This document shows positions 40,906 to 50,594 of a stretch of 64,000 nucleotides of DNA, in pieces (within the stretch, counting starts at the first letter, position 1; each line of letters opens with the position of its first letter). The DNA comes from Sulfurirhabdus autotrophica (GTDB lineage: Bacteria; Pseudomonadota; Gammaproteobacteria; Burkholderiales; SMCO01): positions 1 to 64,000 of the forward strand of contig NZ_SMCO01000016.1 in NCBI RefSeq assembly GCF_004346685.1, in the 5' to 3' direction. A model generated the notes under the pieces. The model saw nothing but the letters and a program-made list of their open reading frames with translations. It was not told the DNA's origin and did not search any database. The translations under genes and the position numbers were made by a program.

Positions 40906-40956
40906 GAAACTCATGAACTCTTGGGTGCGGCTAACGTCCAATAGCCGGTCCCTGGA

Positions 40957-41643
40957 TTAACCACGCTGCCTGACAACCTGGTAACTACGCACCAGATACG
41001 AGACGGCACCAAAACCACTCCACACATGCACCAGACGGGTGAACGGGAAGAGCACAAATACCGTCATACCAAAGAACAGATGCAGCTTGTAGATAAATGG
41101 CACAGATACCAATGCATCCGCCGCACCAGCACGGAAGGTAACAATATGCTGCGCCCAGTAGCCAAGCTGCAACATCACGCCGCCTTCTCTATGCTGCAGT
41201 GAAAACAGGATACTGATCAATCCAAGTACCAGGGTGGCAAATATCCAGAGCAGGATAATGATATCCATCGGCTTGCTGGTGGCCAGAATGCGTGGGTCTG
41301 TCAAACGGCGATGCGTCAGCAGGGTAATCCCCACCAGACAAATAGATCCCGCAATACCCCCACTGATAATCGCCATCATCTGTTTGTTCGGTGTAGAAAG
41401 CCCTAATCCCTCGTACAACCAGTGAGGGGTAAGCAGTCCGGCCATGTGCCCGAAAAACAGAAATAACACGCCAATGTGAAACAACGTACTACCCAGACGT
41501 AACTGTTTACCACGCAGCATTTGACTGGAGTCACTCTTCCAGGTGTATTGCTCACGGTCGAAACGAATCAGGCTACCCAGTAAAAAGATGGCGAGGGCCA
41601 CATAGGGGTAAATCCCGAAAAGCAGATTATGTAAGTAATCCAT
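40957..41643 (-). CDS. narI: NarI, nitrate reductase diheme cytochrome b subunit
   Basis: NarI is the membrane anchor of NarGHI and passes electrons from quinol to NarH. This 228-residue protein has five transmembrane helices. The four heme-ligand histidines fall at H56, H66, H188 and H206, essentially the positions of E. coli NarI (56, 66, 187, 205), in LFHIGVLFLFFGH and YKLHLFFG...RLVHVW. It follows narJ by 23 bases on the minus strand. Confidence 0.97.
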   Translation of the reverse strand: MDYLHNLLFGIYPYVALAIFLLGSLIRFDREQYTWKSDSSQMLRGKQLRLGSTLFHIGVLFLFFGHMAGLLTPHWLYEGLGLSTPNKQMMAIISGGIAGSICLVGITLLTHRRLTDPRILATSKPMDIIILLWIFATLVLGLISILFSLQHREGGVMLQLGYWAQHIVTFRAGAADALVSVPFIYKLHLFFGMTVFVLFPFTRLVHVWSGFGAVSYLVRSYQVVRQRG

Positions 41644-41666
41644 GACTTGATCTCCTTAATGACAGT

Positions 41667-42341
41667 TCAGTTTGCGCCGCCAGCAGCTGCAGCGGCTGCT
41701 TTGCGGGACTCGGGCATACGTACATAGGCCGTTTGCGGTTTCGGCACCATCAGCGGTTCGGTGCCATCGGCTGTTGGCCCAAACTGGATGATGGTTTCTT
41801 CCATTTCGCGAATCGGGACTTCCGGCAATGGTTTGGCTTCTACAGGCGACATCCCTTCCAGCACTTTAAATACAGTGTGGTACGGGCTATTGTTGCCTTC
41901 GAGCTTGCGACCAATCAGCGCCAGCACATCCACTGCCTCACTTAGCATTTTGATAGCATCCTGATCCGGCAGCTGGGAAAGATATTCCAGAAACAGCGGG
42001 ACATAATCCGGCAGTTCGGCGGCATCCATATCCAGCCCGTGTTTACGGTATTCCTCAATCAGGTTCACCATCGCCGAACCACGATCACGTGACTCACCAT
42101 GAATATGCTCGAACAGGTGAAGGGAGTGAGAAGGGTTGCGATCAAACGTACCTACGTAAGTTTGCTCAGCTTCAAGCAATGTCTCCGCACGCAGTGACTG
42201 AAACAGATCAGCAACTTGTTGCTTTGCTGATCCGTTCTGTCCTTTTTCTTCCTCCAGAACGGCCTCCATCAAATCCAGCTCATTCACCCATTCAGCCTGC
42301 GGGTAGCTCAACAACAGCGAAAGAATTTTAAATGTTTTCAT
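41667..42341 (-). CDS. narJ: NarJ, nitrate reductase assembly chaperone
   Basis: NarJ is the cytoplasmic chaperone that inserts the molybdenum cofactor into NarG before membrane attachment. This 224-residue helical protein starts MKTFKILSLLLSYPQAEWV and contains RNPSHSLHLFEHIHGESRDRG, close to the family core. It overlaps narH by ATGA, consistent with tight coupling. Confidence 0.93.
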   Translation of the reverse strand: MKTFKILSLLLSYPQAEWVNELDLMEAVLEEEKGQNGSAKQQVADLFQSLRAETLLEAEQTYVGTFDRNPSHSLHLFEHIHGESRDRGSAMVNLIEEYRKHGLDMDAAELPDYVPLFLEYLSQLPDQDAIKMLSEAVDVLALIGRKLEGNNSPYHTVFKVLEGMSPVEAKPLPEVPIREMEETIIQFGPTADGTEPLMVPKPQTAYVRMPESRKAAAAAAGGAN

Positions 42342-43900
42342 GATGATGCTCCTTCCAAGTCTTTTTTCTTCCGCGACTTTGGCATGTCAACGAAAATCAT
42401 TGAACCCTGTTTTTTGGTGCCAAACAGACTGGTTTCAGACGTGCCATCAGAACAGGCATTACCGAACGAGAATCCACAACTGCCTTTCTCGTCGAAGGTG
42501 TCTACCACTTCTTCACGATGGCCGCTTGGAATCACAAAGCGATCTTCGTAGTTGGCAATAGCCATATAACGATACATGTCATTTACCTGCTCTTCTGTCA
42601 GACCAACCTGCTGGAGTACCGATGTATTGGCTACGCCTTCCACCGACTTGCCCCGCATGTAGGCACGCATGGCCAGCATACGATCCAGCGCAGTAACGAT
42701 CGGCGCTTCTTTACCGGCAGTCAGCAAATTAGCCAGGTATTTAACCGGGATACGCAATGACTTGGTGTCCGGAATAATGCCGTTCATACCCATCTGGCCG
42801 CTTTCTGCTGCGGACTGAATTGGCGAGAGGGGTGGAACGTACCAGACCATCGGCAATGTCCGATATTCCGGATGCAGTGGGAAGGCAATTTTCCAGTCGA
42901 TCGCCATTTTGTAAACCGGCGATTTGCGTGCGGAGTCCAGCCATGCTTCTGGCACGCCATCGGCACGCGCCTGTGCGATGATCTTGGGATCATTCGGATC
43001 CAGGAACAATCGCAACTGCGCTTCGTACAAATCTTTTTCGTCAGGAACGCTGGCTGCCGTCTGAATCTGGTCAGCGTCATACAGCAACACACCCAGATAA
43101 CGAATCCGGCCTACGCAGGTTTCGGAACAAACAGTCGGTTGACCAGCTTCAATCCGTGGATAGCAGAAGATGCACTTTTCTGCCTTGCCAGACTTCCAGT
43201 TATAGTAAATTTTCTTGTAAGGGCAACCGCTGATGCACATGCGCCAGCCGCGACATTTGTCCTGATCTACCAGCACGATACCGTCTTCTTCACGCTTGTA
43301 GATGGAACCGGAAGGACAGGAGGCTACGCAAGTGGGGTTCAGACAGTGCTCGCACAACCGTGGCAAGTACATCATGAAGGTGTTCTCGAAGGTCGAGTAC
43401 ATTTCCTTCTGTACATTGTCGAAACACTTGTCGCGACCGCGGGAGGAGAACTCGCCACCCAGATCGTCTTCCCAGTTTGGACCCCATTCAATCTTGTCCA
43501 TTTTCTTGCCGGTAATCACGGATACAGGACGTGCTGTAGGTGGTGTTTCCGACAATTTGGCATTTTGCAGATGCTCATAGTCGTAAGTGAAAGGCTCGTA
43601 ATAATCGTCTATCTCAGGCAAGTTGGGGTTGCCGAAAATGTTGGCCAGAATGCGCCATTTAGCGCCCTGACGGGGCTCAATGGTGCCATTGCTGTTGCGC
43701 TTCCAGCCGCCGTTCCAGATATCCTGATTTTCCCACTGTTTCGGGTAGCCAATACCTGGTTTGGTTTCTACGTTGTTGAACCAGACATATTCCACACCAT
43801 CACGCGAGGTCCACACGTTTTTACACGTAACAGAGCAAGTATGGCAGCCGATACATTTGTCCAGATTGAGCACCATTGCTACTTGGGCACGGATTTTCAT
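42338..43900 (-). CDS. narH: NarH, nitrate reductase iron-sulfur subunit
   Basis: NarH carries three 4Fe-4S clusters and one 3Fe-4S cluster between NarI and NarG. This 520-residue protein shows the first motif CIGCHTCSVTC, the second CEHCLNPTCVASC, and the third CRGWRMCISGC, in which Trp takes the place of a Cys to give the 3Fe-4S cluster. A fourth motif is CIFCYPRIEAGQPTVC. It begins MKIRAQVAMVLNLDKCIGCH and overlaps narG by 4 bases. Confidence 0.97.
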   Translation of the reverse strand: MKIRAQVAMVLNLDKCIGCHTCSVTCKNVWTSRDGVEYVWFNNVETKPGIGYPKQWENQDIWNGGWKRNSNGTIEPRQGAKWRILANIFGNPNLPEIDDYYEPFTYDYEHLQNAKLSETPPTARPVSVITGKKMDKIEWGPNWEDDLGGEFSSRGRDKCFDNVQKEMYSTFENTFMMYLPRLCEHCLNPTCVASCPSGSIYKREEDGIVLVDQDKCRGWRMCISGCPYKKIYYNWKSGKAEKCIFCYPRIEAGQPTVCSETCVGRIRYLGVLLYDADQIQTAASVPDEKDLYEAQLRLFLDPNDPKIIAQARADGVPEAWLDSARKSPVYKMAIDWKIAFPLHPEYRTLPMVWYVPPLSPIQSAAESGQMGMNGIIPDTKSLRIPVKYLANLLTAGKEAPIVTALDRMLAMRAYMRGKSVEGVANTSVLQQVGLTEEQVNDMYRYMAIANYEDRFVIPSGHREEVVDTFDEKGSCGFSFGNACSDGTSETSLFGTKKQGSMIFVDMPKSRKKKDLEGASS

Positions 43901-46900
43901 TTTGCAGCCTCCTTGCTTTCGTCCAGTGGGCCTTCCATCCAGTCCACATTTTTCATTTTGCGAACAATCACGTATTCATCACGATTTGAACCCACCGTTC
44001 CGTAGTAATTGAAACCGTAGGAAAGCTGTGCATAACCGCCAATCATATGCGTTGGCTTGGTTACCGTGCGTGTCACACTATTATGAATACCGCCGCGATA
44101 GCCGCTGGTTTCTGCACCTGGGACGTTGATGATTTTTTCCTGTGCGTGATACATCAGCGCCATGCCCCGTGGCACACGCTGGCTGACCACAGCGCGAGCG
44201 GTAAGCGTACCGTTCACGTTATAGACTTCAATCCAGTCGTTATCCACAATGCCGGTTTCCTTCGCTTCTACTTCCGAAATCCAGACATGAGGGCCACCGC
44301 GGGATAACGTCAGCATGCGCAAATTATCCGTATAAGTACTGTGGATACCCCATTTCTGGTGCGGCGTGATCCAGTTCAAAACGAGCTGCTTGTTGCCGTT
44401 ACCCATTTTATCGATCACCGGCTTGACGGTTTTGGTGTCAATAGGCGGTTTGTAAACACAGAGCCCTTCACCAAAATCCAGCATCCATTTGTGATCCTGA
44501 TAGAACTGCTGACGTCCTGTCAGAGTACGGAATGGAATGTACTCATGAATATTGGTGTAGCACGCGTTGTAGCTCACATGTTCAGATTCCAGCCCGCTCC
44601 AGGTGGGTGAAGAAATAATCTTGCGAGGCTGTGCCTGCACATCACGGAAACGGATCTTGTCATCTTCACGCGGAATTGCCAGATGAGTGTGATCAAGCCC
44701 CGTGATTTTAGACAACGCTTCCCAAGCCTTCACTGCAACCTGACCATTGGTTTCCGGTGCCAGCATCAGGATCATTTCACAGGCGTCAATCGCTGATTCA
44801 ATTTTTGGCAAGCCTTTGCTGATACCTTCTTCCTGCACCGTGTAATTAATTTCGGCCAGTTGTTTGACTTCGCTTTCGGTATTCCAGGAAATGCCCTTAC
44901 CGCCATTACCCACTTTGGTCAGTAGCGGCCCTACTGAAGTAAACTTCTTGTAAGTGTCTCCATAATTACGTTCCACGACTGTCATGTTAGGCATGGTTTT
45001 ACCGGGAATTGCCTCGCACTCGCCTTTTTTCCAGTCTTTCACGCCCATTGCCTGGCCTAACTCGCTTGGGGTATCGTGCATCAGCGGGGTCAGTACCAGA
45101 TCTTTCTGCGTACCCAGATGGGTTGCAGCCAGTTCGCTGAATTTCTTGGCGATGGCTTTGTAGATTTCCCAGTCGGACTTGCTTTGCCAAAGTGGCTGCA
45201 CTGCTTCGGACAATGGATGGATGAAAGGATGCATATCTGAGGTATTCAGATCGTCTTTCTCATACCATGTGGCGGTTGGCAGTACGATATCGGAATACAG
45301 GCAGGTGGTAGACATACGGAAATCCAGTGTCACCAGTAAATCCAGCTTGCCTTCAGCACCTTTGTCATGCCATACCACTTCCTTCGGCTTAGCTTCACCC
45401 AGTTCCCCCAGATCAGGGCCAAACACGGCGTTTTGTGTACCCAGCAAATATTTCAGAAAATACTCGTGACCCTTGCCGCTGGAACCCAGAATATTGGAGC
45501 GCCATACAAACAGGTTACGCGGGAAGTTTTTAGGATTGTCCGGATCTTCACAGGACAACTTCAACTCGCCGCTTTTGAGTTTCTCTGTCGCATATTTAAC
45601 AGGATCCATACCCGCTGCTTCAGCAGCTTTTACCACATCCATCGGGTTGGTTTGAAGTTGCGGTGCAGAAGGCAACCATCCCATACGTTCTGCTTTCACG
45701 TTGAAATCAATCAAACGATAGTCGGCAGCGGTCGCATCGCCTGTTGGAGACAGAATTTCACCCGTATCCAGTTTCTCATGACGCCATTGGCTGGTATGAG
45801 CATAGAAAAAGGACGTACCGTTCATCTGACGGGAAGGACGGTGCCAATCCAGACCAAATGCCAGTGGAGCCCAACCGGTTTGCGGACGCAGTTTTTCTTG
45901 CCCCACATAGTGTGCCCAACCGCCGCCAGACTGACCCACGCAACCGCACATCATCAACATGTTAATGATGCCGCGATAGATCATGTCATTGTGGTACCAG
46001 TGATTCAGCGCAGCACCTACTATCACCATGGATTTACCATGGGTTTTATCGGCGTTGTCAGCAAACTCACGGGCAACAGTGATAATGTCAGCGCGCTTTA
46101 CCGTGGTATGTTTTTCAGCCCAGGCCGGTGTATACGGTGTCATATCATCATAACTGGTGGCCACATTACCGCCACCCAACCCGCGATCAATCCCGTAATT
46201 GGCTAACATCAGATCATATACAGTAGCGACTTTAACGTCAGTACCATGCACACTGATGGTTTTCACCGGCACATTGCGCACTTGTACATCATTCGCATCG
46301 GTACCACCAAAATAAGGAAAACCAATACCAACGACGGTGTCGCCATGATCTTTCAAACTCAGCTGAGGTTTGATTTCCTCACTCGAACCGGCATCGCGCA
46401 TTTCCAGGTTCCACATGCCGCTCTGGCCCCAGCGAAACCCAATGGAACCATTAGGCGCAACCAGATAACCGGTTTTCTCATCAATGACGATGGTTTTCCA
46501 GTCCGGATTATTTTCTTGCCCCAGACTGCCATCCAGATCAGATGCACGCAGGAAACGATCAGGCACCAGTGTGCCATTGAAATCTTTCAACATGACCAGC
46601 ATGGGCATGTCGGTATATTGGCGGCAATAATTGTTGAAATATTCGCTTTGCTTGTCTACGTGAAACTCTTTCAGAATCACGTGGCCCATGGCCATGGCTA
46701 AAGCGGCATCTGTACCTTGCGTCGGTGCCAGCCAGATATCTCCAAACTTGACCATCTCGCCATAGTCACTGGAAACAGCAACTGTTTTTGTTCCCTTGTA
46801 ACGTACTTCAGTATAGAAATGCGCGTCCGGTGTACGGGTTTGTGGGATATTGGAACCCCACACCATGAGGTAAGTGGAATTATACCAGTCAGCGGATTCA

Positions 46901-47613
46901 GGCACGTCTGTCTGCTCGCCCCAAACCTGTGGAGAAGACGGAGGCAAATCGCAGTACCAATCATAGAAAGATAACGGTACACCACCGATCAACGACAGAT
47001 AGCGTGAACCAGCTGCGTAACTCACCATGGACATGGCTGGAATGGGTGAAAATCCCATCACACGGTCCGGACCGAAGTCCTTGATCGTATAGACATTGGA
47101 AGCGGCTATCAGCTCGGTTACTTCATCCCAGGTAGCCCGCACAAAACCACCCTGACCACGTACTGACTTATATTTCCTGGCGGTTTCAGGATTCTGGCTA
47201 ATTGCCTTCCAGGCTTCTACAGGCTCCATAGTTTTACGGGCTTCACGCCATAATTCCATCAGACGACCGCGAATCATCGGGTATTTCACGCGCTGTGCGC
47301 TATACACATACCAAGAGTAACTGGCACCACGGGGGCAGCCGCGTGGCTCATGGTTTGGAAGGTCTGGACGAGTACGCGGGTAATCTGTTTGCTGGGTTTC
47401 CCAAGTGATCAATCCGTTCTTGACGTAGATCTTCCAGCTACAAGAACCGGTACAGTTAACACCGTGGGTAGAACGCACGATTTTATCGTGTTGCCAGCGC
47501 TGGCGATAACCGTTTTCCCAGCTTCTGTCTTCGTTTGTCACCACGCCGTGTTCACCGGAGAAGTTTGCGACATTCTTTTTAAAGAATGACAGTCTGTCTA
47601 TGAAATGGCTCAT
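43897..47613 (-). CDS. narG: NarG, nitrate reductase molybdenum subunit
   Basis: NarG reduces nitrate to nitrite on the cytoplasmic face. This 1238-residue protein (E. coli 1247) has the FS0 cluster ligands H50, C54, C58 and C93 (THGVNCTGSC, RGCPRG) and Asp222, the molybdenum ligand, in CDLPPSSP. The vestigial Tat-like N-terminus MSHFIDRLSFFKKN is present. The gene sits after narK2 and before narH with a 4-base overlap. It is part of a long minus-strand nar run. Confidence 0.98.
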   Translation of the reverse strand: MSHFIDRLSFFKKNVANFSGEHGVVTNEDRSWENGYRQRWQHDKIVRSTHGVNCTGSCSWKIYVKNGLITWETQQTDYPRTRPDLPNHEPRGCPRGASYSWYVYSAQRVKYPMIRGRLMELWREARKTMEPVEAWKAISQNPETARKYKSVRGQGGFVRATWDEVTELIAASNVYTIKDFGPDRVMGFSPIPAMSMVSYAAGSRYLSLIGGVPLSFYDWYCDLPPSSPQVWGEQTDVPESADWYNSTYLMVWGSNIPQTRTPDAHFYTEVRYKGTKTVAVSSDYGEMVKFGDIWLAPTQGTDAALAMAMGHVILKEFHVDKQSEYFNNYCRQYTDMPMLVMLKDFNGTLVPDRFLRASDLDGSLGQENNPDWKTIVIDEKTGYLVAPNGSIGFRWGQSGMWNLEMRDAGSSEEIKPQLSLKDHGDTVVGIGFPYFGGTDANDVQVRNVPVKTISVHGTDVKVATVYDLMLANYGIDRGLGGGNVATSYDDMTPYTPAWAEKHTTVKRADIITVAREFADNADKTHGKSMVIVGAALNHWYHNDMIYRGIINMLMMCGCVGQSGGGWAHYVGQEKLRPQTGWAPLAFGLDWHRPSRQMNGTSFFYAHTSQWRHEKLDTGEILSPTGDATAADYRLIDFNVKAERMGWLPSAPQLQTNPMDVVKAAEAAGMDPVKYATEKLKSGELKLSCEDPDNPKNFPRNLFVWRSNILGSSGKGHEYFLKYLLGTQNAVFGPDLGELGEAKPKEVVWHDKGAEGKLDLLVTLDFRMSTTCLYSDIVLPTATWYEKDDLNTSDMHPFIHPLSEAVQPLWQSKSDWEIYKAIAKKFSELAATHLGTQKDLVLTPLMHDTPSELGQAMGVKDWKKGECEAIPGKTMPNMTVVERNYGDTYKKFTSVGPLLTKVGNGGKGISWNTESEVKQLAEINYTVQEEGISKGLPKIESAIDACEMILMLAPETNGQVAVKAWEALSKITGLDHTHLAIPREDDKIRFRDVQAQPRKIISSPTWSGLESEHVSYNACYTNIHEYIPFRTLTGRQQFYQDHKWMLDFGEGLCVYKPPIDTKTVKPVIDKMGNGNKQLVLNWITPHQKWGIHSTYTDNLRMLTLSRGGPHVWISEVEAKETGIVDNDWIEVYNVNGTLTARAVVSQRVPRGMALMYHAQEKIINVPGAETSGYRGGIHNSVTRTVTKPTHMIGGYAQLSYGFNYYGTVGSNRDEYVIVRKMKNVDWMEGPLDESKEAAK

Positions 47614-47647
47614 TTAATTACTCCTGAACGTTATTCTGTTACGCTTT

Positions 47648-49033
47648 TTAGCAAGGCATCGCTGCATTTTTACGGGAATAGAACCACCAGGTGACCACCA
47701 GGCAACTCACATAGAAACTGATAAAGCCGTAAATTGCTGCGTCTGCCCCGCCTGTCAAGGCGATGGAAGTTCCAAACATTTTTGGAATAAAGAAAGCTCC
47801 GTAAGCAGCAAAAGCAGCGGTAAAGCCCAGCACAGCAGCGGCTTCCTTATTCGCATCCTTGATAGCCTGTTCTTCGGCAGCTTTACCTTTACCGGCCACT
47901 TCTCTTTGACGCTGGGTCATGAAAATCACAGGGATCATGCGGAAAGTAGAGGCATTACCCACACCGCTGGCTGCAAACAGGATCATGAACATGGTAAAGA
48001 ACATCCAGAAATTGCCACCGACACCGCCATGGGGAAGAAAAACAATCACACCATACGCAGCACACGCCATGATTAAAAATGTCCAGAACGTTACCGAAGC
48101 ACCACCCAGTTTGTCAGCTACCCAGCCTCCAGCCACACGTGCTAAAGCACCTACCAAAGGACCCAGAAAGGCGTATTGAGTCGGGTTGATATCAGGAAAC
48201 TGGGTTTTGGTTAACAACGCAAAACCAGCTGAGTAACCGATAAATGAACCGAAGGTCCCAAGGTAAAGCCAGCACATAATCCAGGTATGCGAACGTTTGA
48301 AAATAACAGCCTGCTCAGCAAAAGAAGCCTTTGCTGAAGCCAGATCATTCATGCCAAACCATGCTGCCAATGTAGATACAACGATAAATGGCACCCAGAT
48401 AAACCCAGCATTCTGTAGCCACATATCCTTGTGTAAGTCACCTTTGACCCATGCTTGAGGGTCTCCACCCAAAGCACCAAACACTCCTGCAGTAATTACA
48501 ACAGGCACTACAAACTGCATCACAGAAACGCCCAGATTACCTAAACCGGCATTCATCCCCAATGCCATCCCTTTTTGGGATTTAGGAAAGAAAAAGCTGA
48601 TATTTGCCATGCTGGATGAGAAATTCCCACCGCCAAAACCGCACAACAGGGCCAAAATCAGGAAGGTCGCATAGGGAGTTGTGGGATCCTGAACAGCAAA
48701 CCCGATTCCCAGCGCGGGTAATAGCAAGGAGGCGGTACTGATAGTGGTCCATTTACGACCACCAAAAATCGGCACCATGAATGAATAAAAAATACGGAGC
48801 GTAGCGCCTGAAAGACCGGGCAAAGAAGCCAGCCAGAACAATTCGTTGTTATCAAATTTGAAACCCACATTAGGCAGATTCACTACCACCATGCTCCAGA
48901 CCATCCATACCGAGAACGCCAGTAGCAACGCGGGAATGGATATCCACAAGTTTCTCGTGGCGACTCCCTTGCCTTCCTTTTCCCAGAATGCTTTATCTTC
49001 TGGTTCCCATTTTGTAATTACGTGAGATGACAT
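47648..49033 (-). CDS. narK2: NarK2-type nitrate/nitrite transporter
   Basis: This 461-residue, 12-TM major facilitator exchanges nitrate for nitrite. The signature GGNFSSSMANISFFFPKSQK and NAGLGNLGVSVMQ matches E. coli NarK, and a second family repeat lies near KVFGNAS-like GVGNASTFRMIP. The ATG at 49033 is preferred: GGAGG ends 5 bases before it, and a longer start at 49063 has none. It sits between narK1 and narG. The pairing narK1-narK2 mirrors the fused NarK of Paracoccus. Confidence 0.93.
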   Translation of the reverse strand: MSSHVITKWEPEDKAFWEKEGKGVATRNLWISIPALLLAFSVWMVWSMVVVNLPNVGFKFDNNELFWLASLPGLSGATLRIFYSFMVPIFGGRKWTTISTASLLLPALGIGFAVQDPTTPYATFLILALLCGFGGGNFSSSMANISFFFPKSQKGMALGMNAGLGNLGVSVMQFVVPVVITAGVFGALGGDPQAWVKGDLHKDMWLQNAGFIWVPFIVVSTLAAWFGMNDLASAKASFAEQAVIFKRSHTWIMCWLYLGTFGSFIGYSAGFALLTKTQFPDINPTQYAFLGPLVGALARVAGGWVADKLGGASVTFWTFLIMACAAYGVIVFLPHGGVGGNFWMFFTMFMILFAASGVGNASTFRMIPVIFMTQRQREVAGKGKAAEEQAIKDANKEAAAVLGFTAAFAAYGAFFIPKMFGTSIALTGGADAAIYGFISFYVSCLVVTWWFYSRKNAAMPC

Positions 49034-49071
49034 ACCAACCTCCAAATGATTTGAATCAATCAAAAACCTGT

Positions 49072-50331
49072 TTATTCAAGGAAATCCACTGCCTTACGTT
49101 TTTTTTCCCGCGCAGCATATACGGGACGCACTTCCGCAAAATACATCCACATCAAAGACACCCACACCACGCCAAACATCAACATAAATGCAGAGGAACG
49201 AATACCAGTGAGGTCTACCAGCGCGCCAAATGCGATTGGCAGAAAAAAACCGCCCAATCCACCCACCAGCCCAACAATGCCGGATATCACACCAATGTTA
49301 TGTGGATACTCATCAGAGATATATTTGAATACAGAGGCTTTACCGAAAGCAAAGGACACACCCACCACAAACATGAGAATCGTAAACATGGTGGGATTTA
49401 ACCCGATGTGGAAAGTTTTAGGCCCACCTACTGTCACGATGGTGAATTGGGTTTGCGGGTAAGAGAGGAAAAACAGCGCCACCAGCGAAACCCACATCAC
49501 CCACCATGTAACGGTGTGTGCACCAAATTTATCGGAGAGGTAACCACCAAAAGCACGCAATACACCGCCAGGTAAAGAAAATGCAGCAGCCAGCATGGCA
49601 GCCACTTCAATGTGGAAGCCATATTCTGCAACGTAGTATTTGGTCATCCACAATGCCAGCGCGACATACCCGCCAAACACGATGGAGTAGTACTGGCAGT
49701 AGCGCCATACACGGGGGTCTTTCAGTGCGTGCAACTGTTCCCGCACGCTAATTGACGTACTGACTTTGTGCTCGGGATCTGTAAAGGTAAACATCCAGAA
49801 AACCAGGGCGGTGATGAACATTGCCACTGCATAAACTTTAGGCACCATTTCCCAACCGAAGGCCAGTAAAATGGCTGGCGCAACAAATTTTGTCAGCGCA
49901 GCGCCGGAGTTTCCGGCACCAAATATCCCCATTGCAAAACCCTGCTGCGTTTTTGGAAACCACCGGGCAACATAGGCGATACCCACTGAAAATGATCCAC
50001 CAGCCAGGCCAACAAACAGACCTGCCACCAGAAAATGCCAGAATTCAGTAGCCTGAGAAATCAAGTAGATAGGTAATACTGTGGATAGCATGAGCACGAA
50101 AAACACAATTCGCCCGCCAAATTTGTCTGTCCACATACCAAGCGGAAGTCTGCTCAATGCACCTGTCAGCACTGGCGTCGCAACCAGCAGGCCAAACTCG
50201 GTTTCATTCAGGCTCAGCATTTTCTTGATTGGAATGCCAATCACTGCAAACATCATCCATATGGCAAAACATACCGTAAAGGCAATGGTGCTGGCAGTTA
50301 CTACGGAGATTTGTTGTTTACTTAAAGCCAT
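49072..50331 (-). CDS. narK1: NarK1-type nitrate/proton symporter
   Basis: This 419-residue MFS transporter resembles the NarK1 type that brings nitrate in with protons. Family marks are SRLPLGMWTDKFGGR in helix 2-3, GGSFSVGIAYVARWFPKTQQGFAMG-type segments near 110 (the nitrate signature is GxGNxG-like FGAGNSGAALTKF), and FGKASVFKYISDEYPHNIGV near 330. It is the first gene of the nar run, behind a GAGGAG ribosome site. The intergenic region to narX holds the NarL-type palindrome, about 115 bases upstream. Confidence 0.92.
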   Translation of the reverse strand: MALSKQQISVVTASTIAFTVCFAIWMMFAVIGIPIKKMLSLNETEFGLLVATPVLTGALSRLPLGMWTDKFGGRIVFFVLMLSTVLPIYLISQATEFWHFLVAGLFVGLAGGSFSVGIAYVARWFPKTQQGFAMGIFGAGNSGAALTKFVAPAILLAFGWEMVPKVYAVAMFITALVFWMFTFTDPEHKVSTSISVREQLHALKDPRVWRYCQYYSIVFGGYVALALWMTKYYVAEYGFHIEVAAMLAAAFSLPGGVLRAFGGYLSDKFGAHTVTWWVMWVSLVALFFLSYPQTQFTIVTVGGPKTFHIGLNPTMFTILMFVVGVSFAFGKASVFKYISDEYPHNIGVISGIVGLVGGLGGFFLPIAFGALVDLTGIRSSAFMLMFGVVWVSLMWMYFAEVRPVYAAREKKRKAVDFLE

Positions 50332-50445
50332 TTTTACTCCTCTACCCGTTTCAGGATATTTTTATCTTAAATATAATTTAATTGCAGTCTAGGCCGCTTC
50401 TATTCAATAAACCAGTGTGCAAGTAGTTGACTAAAATAGAAGGAA

Positions 50446-50461
50446 TACCACTAAAGTGGTA
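50446..50461. promoter_or_regulatory. Perfect NarL/NarP 7-2-7 binding site
   Basis: TACCACT-AA-AGTGGTA is two inverted NarL heptamers (consensus TACYNMT) separated by two bases, the exact 7-2-7 arrangement. One further matched pair flanks it. It lies between narK1 and narX and could serve both. For narX, an extended -10 (TGGTATACT, hexamer at 50487-50492) gives a start near 50499 and puts the site at about -45.5. Confidence 0.8.
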
Positions 50462-50483
50462 TAGTGAAAATGCACTAACCTGT

Positions 50484-50492
50484 TGGTATACT
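50484..50492 (+). promoter_or_regulatory. Extended -10 promoter of narXL
   Basis: TGGTATACT forms an extended -10 with TATACT at 50487-50492 and a start near 50499, leaving a leader of about 96 bases to the narX ATG at 50595. There is no clear -35 element, consistent with activation from the NarL site just upstream. Confidence 0.45.
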
Positions 50493-50594
50493 GTTACTTT
50501 TAGAATTCACAAGACCAACCCACACAATGAAATTTTCTTTGGTGGTACTTCTTCTGCCCCTGCAATTCAATTTGGTTTTTACCGGTTATTTGAT

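Noticed and set aside
43897-47613. Calling narGHI a nitrite oxidoreductase (NXR) of a nitrite oxidiser
   Set aside because: NarJ and NarI with the four heme histidines, NarK1/K2 and NarXL fit a respiratory nitrate reductase, and nosZ fits a denitrifier.
50427-50594. An N-terminal extension of narX starting at 50427
   Set aside because: It would run through the NarL site and the predicted promoter, and the added residues are not NarX-like. MKIFNKLFER at 50595 directly precedes the first membrane helix.
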